From Hallella mizrahii (GTDB lineage Bacteria; Bacteroidota; Bacteroidia; Bacteroidales; Bacteroidaceae): a stretch of 48,224 nt of DNA. The stretch is from positions 1-48,224 of the forward strand of contig NZ_VUNG01000029.1 of assembly GCF_009695775.1 (NCBI RefSeq), written 5' to 3'. The translations under genes and the position numbers were made by a program. Positions 20,055 through 27,646 of this stretch are shown one piece after another (the stretch's first letter is position 1; each line of letters begins with the position of its first letter). Below the pieces are notes generated by a model. That model was not told the origin of the DNA. It worked only from the letters and a program-made list of their open reading frames with translations, and made no database searches.

Positions 20055-20256
20055 TTTAAAAATTGAATTACTACTAAAAAACTTTTGATTACACTTTGTG
20101 ATAACAGAGACCTCGCGGCGCCTCCAGTCTAAAAGAGACCATCCACAGCATTATCTCTGATGCCGATGAAGATTCACTAACCGTCGTGTCTCGGCCAAAT
20201 GAGACAGACTATTAACACCTCACGGCTGCGGAAGCTCTAAGACACACTCCCACAAT
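20055..20256 (-). ncRNA. Candidate L13 operon leader RNA
   Basis: The predicted start of transcription, just after the -7 box at 20264-20271, leaves a leader of roughly 200 nt before rplM, far longer than the 10-50 nt seen for other genes here. It contains a perfect TGTCTC/GAGACA hairpin (20187-20206), an AGAGA...TCTCT pairing further on, and GGTCTCT repeated twice in the part nearest the gene. Long leaders that bind the encoded ribosomal protein are known upstream of rplM in other bacteria. The assignment to such an autoregulatory family is inference. Confidence 0.45.
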
Positions 20257-20263
20257 CGGTTTG

Positions 20264-20271
20264 CAAAGTTA
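20264..20271 (-). promoter_or_regulatory. -7 box of the rplM operon
   Basis: TAACTTTG on the minus strand matches TAnnTTTG. The -33 position is not consensus. Confidence 0.5.
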
Positions 20272-20319
20272 CCACTTTTATTTGAGACACTCGCCGGTGA
20301 AATGGTCTTTTCTGCCTTT

Positions 20320-20355
20320 GTTTATTGATTATTAACATGTTTATTGATTATTAAC
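20320..20355. repeat. Tandem 17-bp repeat in the rplM-glf divergent gap
   Basis: GTTTATTGATTATTAAC occurs twice (20320-20336 and 20339-20355), separated by two bases. It lies between the divergent rplM and glf promoters and could be a pair of operator sites with a 19-bp period, close to two helical turns. Confidence 0.6.
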
Positions 20356-20406
20356 GAGTATATATCTTTTCTTGCTTGTCTTTACTTTGATTATCTAAAG
20401 GAAAAT

Positions 20407-20438
20407 TTTGGCAGATAAGGAAGAAACGATTACCTTTG
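20407..20438 (+). promoter_or_regulatory. Consensus promoter of glf
   Basis: TTTG (20407-20410), exactly 20 bases, then TACCTTTG (20431-20438): a full match to the Bacteroidetes -33/-7 promoter. It predicts a leader of about 147 nt before glf, long for a sugar-biosynthesis gene, although much of it looks unstructured. Confidence 0.7.
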
Positions 20439-20591
20439 CAGTAACGTTAATAGTATACCTTATATAATATGTAGAGAACAATGCAAACTTTGCCAATAGA
20501 TAATAACGCAATGCGTAACCATGTCATGGCAAACGCATTAAGGTCTATGTTCAAGGTGACTTATCACTAACACTCTAATCTTCTTCTTATC

Positions 20592-21719
20592 ATGTCCTAC
20601 GATTATCTCATAGTTGGCTCCGGCCTTTTTGGTGCCACATTCGCATATTTTGCTCATCAGCAGGGCAAGCGTTGTCTGGTCATAGACAAGCGTCCTCAGC
20701 TTGGCGGCAACGTCTATTGTGAAAACATTGAAGGCATCAACGTGCATCAATACGGTGCCCATATCTTCCATACCTCGAACAAGCGAGTGTGGCAGTTTGT
20801 CAATTCCTTGGTGGAGTTTAACCGCTACACCAACTCACCTGTGGCCAACTATCAGGGCAAACTCTACAATTTGCCGTTCAACATGAACACGTTTTATCAG
20901 ATGTGGGGCGTGACGACACCCGCCGAGGCGCAGGCCAAGATCGAGAGCCAGCGTCAAGAGGCGGTGGCGAAGATGCAGGCAGACGGCGTCAGCGAGCCAC
21001 GCAACCTCGAGGAGCAGGCGTTGACACTGATCGGACGCGACATCTATGAGCGGCTCATCAAAGGCTATACCGAGAAGCAGTGGGGGCGGAAGTGCACCGA
21101 TCTGCCGGCGTTTATCATCAAGCGTCTGCCCGTACGGCTTGTCTTTGACAACAACTATTTCAATGATACCTATCAGGGAATTCCTATCGGTGGCTACAAT
21201 CAGCTTATCAGCTCACTCTTGGAAGGGGTTGAGACCAAAACCAACGTCGACTTCTTCGACGATCGTGCTCATTGGGAAGGAGTGGCGTCTAAGATTGTAT
21301 TCACCGGTGAGCTTGATCGTTTCTACGATTATAAGCTTGGTCATCTGGATTTCCGTACGGTGCGCTTCGAGACGGAGGTTCTCAATGAAGCCAATCACCA
21401 GGGCAATGCGGTGGTGAACTACACCGAAGCCAGCGTGCCCTACACCCGTATCATCGAGCACAAGCACTTCGAGAGTTTCGGTCAGGCTGTCTACGACAAC
21501 CCCAAGACGGTCATCAGCCGTGAGTACAGCATTGAGTGGAAACCCGGCATGGAGCCCTATTATCCTGTCAACGACGAGAAGAACAATCGGCTTGCCGAAT
21601 CTTACCGCCAATTGGCCGCGCAGGAAGAGAATGTTATCTTCGGTGGTCGACTGGCCGAATATAAGTATTACGACATGGCGCCGGTCATCGAGAAGGTGAT
21701 GAAGATGTTTGGCGAGTAA
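20592..21719 (+). CDS. glf: UDP-galactopyranose mutase
   Basis: A 375-residue flavoenzyme that converts UDP-galactopyranose into UDP-galactofuranose in the cytoplasm. The FAD-binding motif is VGSGLFGATFAYFAHQQGKR with LVIDKR; the family signature NVYCENIEGINVHQYGAHIF follows, and the substrate-binding RLPVRLVFDNNYFNDTYQGI and ETEVLNEANHQGNAVVNYTE segments are present. Length matches bacterial Glf. It opens the surface-glycan locus and supplies the donor for the probable galactofuranosyltransferase at 25674-26693. The small trio of genes starting 32 bases later is likely in the same transcript. Confidence 0.96.
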   Translation: MSYDYLIVGSGLFGATFAYFAHQQGKRCLVIDKRPQLGGNVYCENIEGINVHQYGAHIFHTSNKRVWQFVNSLVEFNRYTNSPVANYQGKLYNLPFNMNTFYQMWGVTTPAEAQAKIESQRQEAVAKMQADGVSEPRNLEEQALTLIGRDIYERLIKGYTEKQWGRKCTDLPAFIIKRLPVRLVFDNNYFNDTYQGIPIGGYNQLISSLLEGVETKTNVDFFDDRAHWEGVASKIVFTGELDRFYDYKLGHLDFRTVRFETEVLNEANHQGNAVVNYTEASVPYTRIIEHKHFESFGQAVYDNPKTVISREYSIEWKPGMEPYYPVNDEKNNRLAESYRQLAAQEENVIFGGRLAEYKYYDMAPVIEKVMKMFGE

Positions 21720-21751
21720 ACGGGCTACAGAAGTAGAAAGTAAAAGTAACG

Positions 21752-21979
21752 ATGATGTTGGAAGCTAATAATAATTACGACAAAGTTCATTTCGCGGTGT
21801 TAGCAATAGGAGCCACAGCAAAAGCAATGCATACGGCTCCTTCGGACATCTATCTTAGACTTAAGAAGTATAACTTGGTAAAAGAACTGTTATTCGACTG
21901 CTATGACACTTTGCACGCTGAAAGTATAGAGGGTGTAGTTTGGAATATTACAGAAGCATTAAAGAGCAGAGAATCATGA
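21752..21979 (+). CDS. DUF3791-like small protein (75 aa)
   Basis: A 75-residue helical protein with the motif LLFDCYDTLHAESIEGVVWN, matching the YDxLH pattern I associate with DUF3791. Its stop overlaps the start of the DUF3990 gene by 4 bases (ATGA), which indicates translational coupling. It is AT-richer than glf and wzx on either side. By position and size it could be an antitoxin or chaperone for the next protein; this is inference and the family is uncharacterised to my knowledge. Confidence 0.65.
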   Translation: MMLEANNNYDKVHFAVLAIGATAKAMHTAPSDIYLRLKKYNLVKELLFDCYDTLHAESIEGVVWNITEALKSRES

Positions 21980-22476
21980 GATTATACCATGGGTCATACG
22001 TAGTGGTGCAAGAACCACTTGTCTATGTTGGTCGAAGGTCATTGGATTTCGGCCCCGGCTTTTACGTGACCAAGCTAAAGGACCAAGCAGAGAAATGGGC
22101 CCGCAGAGTAAGAACTATCAGAAATGCTAATAGCGCCTATGTCAGTGCTTACGAATTCGACATCGAGACTTGGCTTAAAACCAAAGCTAACGCTCCTCGA
22201 CATCTGGTCTTAAATGCTTATGATGAACAATGGCTTGACTTTATTGTGGCAAGCAGGAAAGGTCAACAGCCATGGAAAGGATTTGATGTGATAGAAGGAG
22301 GTGTCGCAAATGACCAAGTAATCGATACGGTAGAAGATTATTTCGCTGGTCGTATTACTATAGAGCAAGCTCTTGGACTTTTGCGTTTCGCGAAGCCGAC
22401 ACACCAAATGTGTATTAACTCTCAGAATATTGTAGAACAGTATCTTAAATTTACGGATGCATTTAAAATAGAGTAA
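21976..22476 (+). CDS. DUF3990 protein, probable ADP-ribosyltransferase fold
   Basis: A 166-residue protein. The start at 21976 (MRLYHGSYVVV) is fixed by the ATGA overlap and the conserved LYHGS opening. Three motifs stand out: YHGS near residue 4-7, LDFGPGFYVTKLKDQAEKWA near 23-42, and HQMCINSQNIVEQYL near the end. Their order and character resemble the three active-site strands of ADP-ribosyltransferases (H, Y/aromatic, Q/E), so a NAD-dependent modifying enzyme or toxin is possible. There is no signal peptide or membrane segment, so it should act in the cytoplasm. It is flanked directly by two small proteins. Confidence 0.65.
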   Translation: MRLYHGSYVVVQEPLVYVGRRSLDFGPGFYVTKLKDQAEKWARRVRTIRNANSAYVSAYEFDIETWLKTKANAPRHLVLNAYDEQWLDFIVASRKGQQPWKGFDVIEGGVANDQVIDTVEDYFAGRITIEQALGLLRFAKPTHQMCINSQNIVEQYLKFTDAFKIE

Positions 22477-22477
22477 G

Positions 22478-22678
22478 ATGCGTGATCAAGTGTTATGGCG
22501 TAAGATTGCCAGAATAATAATATTAATAAAAGATCAACTTGGTATTCCTGTGGAGAAGGCAATGGATTTGTTTTACAGATCCCATACCTTCGAGCTACTT
22601 AATAATCCTGAGACAGGTCTCCAGCTGATGAGTGATCAATATATCTTTGAGGATTTTTGCAAAGAGATGGAAGCATGA
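22478..22678 (+). CDS. Small DUF3791-like partner protein (66 aa)
   Basis: A 66-residue protein beginning one base after the DUF3990 stop. Its pattern (IPVEKAMDLFYRSHTFELLN then LQLMSDQYIFEDFCKEME) is that of the short helical proteins encoded beside DUF3990 genes. It differs from the first partner at 21752-21979, so the module has two different small proteins. Function unknown; it may neutralise or recruit the DUF3990 enzyme. Confidence 0.6.
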   Translation: MRDQVLWRKIARIIILIKDQLGIPVEKAMDLFYRSHTFELLNNPETGLQLMSDQYIFEDFCKEMEA

Positions 22679-22712
22679 TTTATTGATTGCTTCATCGTAA
22701 AAACAGCATTCT

Positions 22713-24152
22713 ATGGCAGAGACATTAAAGGAGAAAACAGCTAAAGGACTCTTTTGGGGCGGCATGAACAATTTTGTGCAGCAGGTGGTGGGTTTGGTGT
22801 TTGGTATCATACTTGGCCGTCTGCTGTCGCCGTCGGACTATGGTATGATAGCGATGATCACAATCTTTTCTCAAATCGCCAATGCCATACAGAACAGTGG
22901 ATTTGGTGCTGCCTTGACCAATCTCGACCATCCTACCGACGAGGACTATAACTCCGTGTTTTGGTTCAATGTGACGGCGAGCACGACGATGTATGTCATT
23001 CTTTTCTTCTGTGCACCGCTTATCGCCGACTTCTATCACACTCCTGCCTTGGTGCCATTGTCGCGCTACGTGTTTCTGAGCTTTGTGTTTGGTTCATTTG
23101 CCACAGCTCCCTATGCTTATCTCTTTAAGAACTTTCAGGCCAAGCTTCAGACCAAGAGTGGCATCATCGCCGTGGTGTCGTCGAGCGTTGTGGGAGCTGT
23201 GCTGGCTTTTCTTGGCTTCGGCTATTGGGCTTTGGCCACACAGAGTCTGGTCTTTGTGGGTGTGAGTTCCATCATGGCATGGCACTACTCGGCCTGGCAT
23301 CCTACGCTGCATATCGATTACCGCCCGGCCATGCGCATGTTTAAGTTCTCATGCAAGATACTTGCAACGACCATCGCCACACAGATTAATAATAATGTGT
23401 TGAACATTCTTCTTGGTCACTACTTTTCCGCTCACGATACTGGCAACTATAACCAAGCCTATCAATGGGACTCGAAGTGCTTCAATCTTGTGCAGGGCAT
23501 GGTCAACCAAGTGGCTCAGCCAGTGCTTGTAGACCTTCGTAGCAACCAGGGACGTCAGTTACAGGCCTTGCGCAAGCTGATGCGTTTCACCTCGTTCATC
23601 GCTTTTCCGTTGTTGCTGGGCTTCGGTCTTGTGGCTCGCGAGTTCATCGTTTTGGCCATCACAGCCAAGTGGTTGCCCTCAGCCGAACTGCTTCAGCTGC
23701 TTGTCATCAGTGGAGCCACCATCCCGTTGGTGTCGTTGCTTTCCAGTCTTGTCATCAGTGAAGGGCGCTCAGGACTTTATTTTTGGATTACAGCTTCACT
23801 GGGAGTTGTGGAGATCGGTTTGATGTTGTTGCTCTATCCTTATGGCATTCGCACGATGGTCATCGCTTATGTCTTGGTCAACATCGTGTGGCTGTTTGTC
23901 TGGCATTTCTTTGTCAACCGTATGGTGGGCTATTCCTTGTGGCAGTTTCTCAAGGACACCATGCCCTTTGCGCTGGCAGCTTTAGGCGTGATGGTGGCCA
24001 CTCATCTTCTCACAAGTGCCATCAGCAATCTGTGGCTTCTGCTGTTCTCCCGTATCATCATCGCCGTATTGCTCTACTACGCCGTCATGCGTGTGGCGCG
24101 TGTGAAGATCTTACAGGAGTGTGTCAACTTTATATTTAAGAAAAAGCGTTGA
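22713..24152 (+). CDS. Polysaccharide flippase (Wzx/PST family)
   Basis: A 479-residue integral membrane protein with about 12-14 hydrophobic helices. The opening KTAKGLFWGGMNNFVQQVVG and the following GIILGRLLSPSDYGMIAM are characteristic of the PST/Wzx type (polysacc_synt, MVF superfamily). Such proteins move lipid-linked oligosaccharides across the inner membrane, so it is the probable exporter of the repeat unit made in this locus. The last codons lie within a 23-bp tandem duplication described separately. Confidence 0.88.
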   Translation: MAETLKEKTAKGLFWGGMNNFVQQVVGLVFGIILGRLLSPSDYGMIAMITIFSQIANAIQNSGFGAALTNLDHPTDEDYNSVFWFNVTASTTMYVILFFCAPLIADFYHTPALVPLSRYVFLSFVFGSFATAPYAYLFKNFQAKLQTKSGIIAVVSSSVVGAVLAFLGFGYWALATQSLVFVGVSSIMAWHYSAWHPTLHIDYRPAMRMFKFSCKILATTIATQINNNVLNILLGHYFSAHDTGNYNQAYQWDSKCFNLVQGMVNQVAQPVLVDLRSNQGRQLQALRKLMRFTSFIAFPLLLGFGLVAREFIVLAITAKWLPSAELLQLLVISGATIPLVSLLSSLVISEGRSGLYFWITASLGVVEIGLMLLLYPYGIRTMVIAYVLVNIVWLFVWHFFVNRMVGYSLWQFLKDTMPFALAALGVMVATHLLTSAISNLWLLLFSRIIIAVLLYYAVMRVARVKILQECVNFIFKKKR

Positions 24153-24179
24153 CGGGATTTAAGAAAAAGCGCTGACGGG
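24134..24179. repeat. 23-bp tandem duplication across the wzx stop codon
   Basis: ATTTAAGAAAAAGCG plus eight more bases (24134-24156) is repeated at 24157-24179 with a single T-to-C difference. The first copy encodes the last residues and the TGA of the flippase gene; the second lies outside and forms the left arm of the terminator hairpin. It looks like a slippage duplication. Confidence 0.85.
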
Positions 24180-24196
24180 TAGTGTGCCGTCAGCGC
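24161..24196 (-). terminator. Terminator of the minus-strand membrane protein gene
   Basis: GCGCTGACGG and CCGTCAGCGC form a perfect 10-bp stem with an 8-nt loop. On the minus strand it is followed by CTTTTTCTT, so it ends transcripts of the gene at 24206-25564. It may also slow transcription of the plus-strand flippase gene. Confidence 0.75.
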
Positions 24197-24205
24197 CTGT
24201 TGTGC

Positions 24206-25564
24206 TTAGTGCAAGAGATATTCTACTATCAGCGTACCGTTGTAGGCTAAGAGATAAACCGTGAGCAGCATGGTCATGTTCTTAACCGTTTGTAGCCATT
24301 TGCCTTTGAGATCAGTATAGAGGCAAGCGATTGCCACGGGAATGAAGAACATCCAGTGGGCGCCGTTGATGTACACTTCGTTGCAGCCGAAGCCCAGTAC
24401 AATGTGTATCAGCAGATCCACTGCCCACCACGACAACAACATTTGTATGATGCGGCGCTTGCGTCCCACTACGATGCCGGCGAAGAAAAGAATGGCGACC
24501 AGCGCATTGACCACATAGTTAAACCATGAACGGTAGTGTACCACAGCAGGTCGACCGAGGTAGATGTCGCCGAGGAGATAGTCGCGGTGCAACTGTATGG
24601 ACTCACCGAAAAGCCCCTCTACGATGCCGTTGGTCCGGAGTGCCGACATACTGATGTATTTTAGGAAAGGCTTATTACTGAGTTGTTCACCTGAAATCTT
24701 CTTGTTTAGAATCTTGTTGATGGAATCTTTTTTCGCCAGAGTAGGGTCTTTTGCTCTTGTCTTTGCCACGATGATGGCCGACTTTTGCGCGCGCGGAACT
24801 GCCAGCTCGTAGTATTGTGCGGTGGCCCCGGCCACGAGCAGCAGCGTAGGCAAACAGAAAGCGAGTAAGATATTCTTCCATTGAAATGTCTTCTTCCCGT
24901 CGACGAAGAGTCCGCCGAGCAGCGTCTTCACACCGTTGGTGAGCGTCACGCCAGCTGTGAGCAGATAGAGAACGGCTCCTTTCCACCATTCGACGGGCTT
25001 GTTGTCGCGCAGACATTTGCCGAAGACATAGAGCGTGAGCGTGAGCAGAAACGCCGACACGATGAAGTGGTCGGGCGACATGGCTGCTGTGAGTACCGAG
25101 GCAAAGGAGAAAAACATGGCTGTGAGCCACATGCTGTCCTTTACCCCCAAGCTCATCACCTCTTTGAGTGTGCGGTAGGTAAACAGGGCGGTGTAGGAGG
25201 AGAGAACCGTGATCAGCACACCTATTATAATAGGAGCGGCGTTGAAGTCAAAGGTCACCATGATCCAGTGGTTGAGCTGATATAGTGGCCAAAAGAAGAA
25301 CGTGTAGATCGGATGGCGGTTGATCTCGTAGTAAGCGGTGTACTGCGTCAGCATCATGTAGGCGTAGGGATCGTAGCCGGAGAAGTGCAGCTGGTTGTTG
25401 TACAGCCACCAAGCTCCCACGTGGCCGTGGCGGGCCATGGTGAACCTGTCCCAATGGGCATAGACGAGCAAGGCGTTGAGTGCGCCAAAGACCAGCGCGG
25501 AAACCAGTGCGAGCCATCGCTCGGGTTTATTGCGCAGGGCAAAGATATTAAAGGGATTCTTCAT
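24206..25564 (-). CDS. Multi-membrane protein, probably DUF6080 (copy 1)
   Basis: A 452-residue protein with about ten hydrophobic helices. It is clearly related to the protein at 33968-35383: shared blocks are HFSGYDPYAYM near residue 60, NRHPIYTFFFWPLYQLN near 85, SPDHFIVSAF near 165, LLTAGVTLTNGVKTLLGGLF near 205, and IQLHRDYLLGD with VLGFGCNEVYINGAHW near the end. The first loop is reminiscent of GT-C glycosyltransferases that use polyprenyl-phosphate donors, or of a polymerase; no catalytic residue can be assigned. I believe the family is DUF6080. It stands alone on the minus strand between plus-strand genes. Confidence 0.65.
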   Translation of the reverse strand: MKNPFNIFALRNKPERWLALVSALVFGALNALLVYAHWDRFTMARHGHVGAWWLYNNQLHFSGYDPYAYMMLTQYTAYYEINRHPIYTFFFWPLYQLNHWIMVTFDFNAAPIIIGVLITVLSSYTALFTYRTLKEVMSLGVKDSMWLTAMFFSFASVLTAAMSPDHFIVSAFLLTLTLYVFGKCLRDNKPVEWWKGAVLYLLTAGVTLTNGVKTLLGGLFVDGKKTFQWKNILLAFCLPTLLLVAGATAQYYELAVPRAQKSAIIVAKTRAKDPTLAKKDSINKILNKKISGEQLSNKPFLKYISMSALRTNGIVEGLFGESIQLHRDYLLGDIYLGRPAVVHYRSWFNYVVNALVAILFFAGIVVGRKRRIIQMLLSWWAVDLLIHIVLGFGCNEVYINGAHWMFFIPVAIACLYTDLKGKWLQTVKNMTMLLTVYLLAYNGTLIVEYLLH

Positions 25565-25624
25565 AAAGGTGCAAAATTACAAAAACTTTTCGTTCCAAAG
25601 GCGACGTAAATCGAAATAATGTCG

Positions 25625-25632
25625 TATTTTTG
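25625..25632 (+). promoter_or_regulatory. -7 box of the galactofuranosyltransferase gene
   Basis: TATTTTTG matches TAnnTTTG, 41 bases before the ATG at 25674. No -33 match is seen. Confidence 0.4.
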
Positions 25633-25673
25633 TACGCATTAAACATATATCCAAGAATTAACCGTCACACACG

Positions 25674-26693
25674 ATGAGTAAGATTATCGTCAACTATACG
25701 CTTTATTTAGGCACCATGGCCAACAAGGTGGCTTTGGGAAAGGCACGCCAAGACAACAATAAGACATTCGAGCGCTTGGGCTTTCCTGTAGAAGATCTCG
25801 TCTGCAAGAACTATAAGTTACCATTGCTTCCTAACTTGCAAGGACTGTGGCTCCACGTGAAGATGCTGGCACGGCGGGGCGGTCACAACGAGTTTTATTA
25901 TCAGTATCCCACATCGGCTCGCAACGGTTTCCCCATTGTGGCCCGTCTGCTTCAACTTTTCCGCAACCGCATCGTCCTCATCGTTCACGATGTACAGTCG
26001 CTGCGCTATCACCGGGATCCCAGTCAGGACATTGGTATCTTCAACTCTGCCGACCTCATCATCGCCCATACCGAGCCGATGCGACAGTGGTTGATCGACC
26101 ACGGCGTGAAGACTCCTATCGTGTTGCTTCATATCTTCGACTACTATTCCGAGGATGATTTCTTGCCCGTCGACGACATTGTTGCCAGACACAACGAGGT
26201 TGTCTTTGCAGGAAATCTCCGGAAGTCGGAGTTCCTTCCCGCCTTGTGCCGTCATCCTTTCAGCGGTTTGACGTTCAATCTCTATGGCTTGAAGAGCGAC
26301 ATTGATTTTTCGTCCTATCCACATATTAAATATTATGGTGTGTTCCAGGGTGACCACACCGGCACCATCCATGGTGGATGGGGACTCGTATGGGACGGCG
26401 ACAGCATCACCACGTGCAGTGGTGTGCTCGGTGACTACCTGCGCTATAACCTTCCTCACAAGCTCTCCTTGTATATTGCTGCCGGACTGCCCGTTATCGT
26501 GTGGAGTCAGTCCGCAGTGGCCGACTGGGTGAAGCAGAACCGGCTGGGCCTTGTTGTCGACAGTCTGGAAGAGTTGCCTGAGCGCATTGCCGCCGTCACT
26601 GAGGCAGAGCACCGCGACTACATAGCCCATTGCCGTGAGATGGGCAGCAGGCTTCGCAATGGCGAGATGCTCAAGGCCCGGCTGAACGACTGA
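25674..26693 (+). CDS. Probable galactofuranosyltransferase (WbbI-like)
   Basis: A 339-residue GT-B-type enzyme. The C-terminal half has HGGWGLVWDGDSITTC, then GVLGDYLRYNLPHKLSLYIA and AAGLPVIVW, the pattern I recall from beta-1,6-galactofuranosyltransferases such as WbbI. The N-terminal part (YYQYPTSARNGFPIVARLL, VLIVHDVQSLRYHR) has the expected acceptor domain. UDP-galactofuranose from Glf (20592-21719) would be its donor. It is separately promoted and lies between two minus-strand genes. The family call is fairly strong; linkage and acceptor are not known. Confidence 0.75.
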   Translation: MSKIIVNYTLYLGTMANKVALGKARQDNNKTFERLGFPVEDLVCKNYKLPLLPNLQGLWLHVKMLARRGGHNEFYYQYPTSARNGFPIVARLLQLFRNRIVLIVHDVQSLRYHRDPSQDIGIFNSADLIIAHTEPMRQWLIDHGVKTPIVLLHIFDYYSEDDFLPVDDIVARHNEVVFAGNLRKSEFLPALCRHPFSGLTFNLYGLKSDIDFSSYPHIKYYGVFQGDHTGTIHGGWGLVWDGDSITTCSGVLGDYLRYNLPHKLSLYIAAGLPVIVWSQSAVADWVKQNRLGLVVDSLEELPERIAAVTEAEHRDYIAHCREMGSRLRNGEMLKARLND

Positions 26694-26707
26694 CCGTTGT
26701 TGGCGGT

Positions 26708-27628
26708 TTACGCTTCCGTCCCCGTCTCTTTTCTTGCGTCGTCGATCAGCGTCATGAGCAGGTCGCTCTCACCGGTGACGACTTTTCGGCAAAACATCTT
26801 TCCCGACTTGGTGATGCGGTCGAAGTCAAACTCATCGAGGATTTTGATGTTGGTGCTGTAGTCGATGAAGGTCAGAGGCGTCAATGCTGTCAGACTCTTG
26901 TAGCGTCCCTGAGCCAGCATACAGCGGTCGGCGTATTTCGGTGAGTTGAAGGCTACGGTCTGCACGAAGGTTTCCGCTGGGCAGAAACTCGTCTTGAAGT
27001 ATCCCACGAGATGCTCATTGTTGTCCCACTGGTTGAGCACGTCGAGAGCCAGATCGGGTGTGATGGCCCACCAGGCAGCTCCTTTGTAGAGCGTATATTC
27101 CTTGTCGGGGCAGTGTATGGTCAGTGTTTTGCGCACGCCGAGTGCCGACACAGCCTCGCGCAGTCCGTTGCGTGCTTTGCTGAGCAGCGTGCCGTTGGCC
27201 CACGGCTTATCGGTGAAGAAGCGCAGCTTAGCGTATTGTTGCGATAGCTTACCTTGGTGGAGCATGGAGATGCCTTGCAGGAAGATCTTGCCATTGGCCT
27301 TGTCGAAGAACTCCAAGATCCTGCTGTTGCTCCATACGGGATAGTCCATGCCGCTGAGCGTAATGAGGTAGTCGAAGGAGCCGGCGGCGAGTGCTGCGCG
27401 TATCAGTTCCATTTGATACTCCACTTCGTTGATACTTCCCCAACAGACGTTGACGCGGTGCTCGATGAAGTGGGCGTTGGGCTGGTCAATGGCTTCGGTG
27501 AACAGCCTTATGTCGCTTTTGGCGTCGATGTGAATAAAGAACTCTGAGCTTTCCGGCAGGCTGTCGATCAGCCGCTTCAAGTGAATAGGATCTTTATGCG
27601 CAGAGATGAGAAATGCGAGTTTTACCAT
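26708..27628 (-). CDS. GT14 core-2/I-branching-like glycosyltransferase
   Basis: A 306-residue enzyme of the branch type (PF02485). It opens with AFLISAHKDPIHLKRLIDSL and FFIHIDAKSD, carries NVCWGSINEVEYQMELIRAA and FDYLITLSGMDYPVWSN (about 60-105), and includes GAAWWAITPDLALDVL further on. These match the core-2/I beta-1,6-GlcNAc-transferase fold, which works without a DxD motif. It probably adds a branch sugar in the glycan. Its start is 18 bases after the stop of the AAA-ATPase gene, so it is likely read from that promoter. Confidence 0.82.
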   Translation of the reverse strand: MVKLAFLISAHKDPIHLKRLIDSLPESSEFFIHIDAKSDIRLFTEAIDQPNAHFIEHRVNVCWGSINEVEYQMELIRAALAAGSFDYLITLSGMDYPVWSNSRILEFFDKANGKIFLQGISMLHQGKLSQQYAKLRFFTDKPWANGTLLSKARNGLREAVSALGVRKTLTIHCPDKEYTLYKGAAWWAITPDLALDVLNQWDNNEHLVGYFKTSFCPAETFVQTVAFNSPKYADRCMLAQGRYKSLTALTPLTFIDYSTNIKILDEFDFDRITKSGKMFCRKVVTGESDLLMTLIDDARKETGTEA

Positions 27629-27646
27629 ATTGTGATAATCGTTTGT

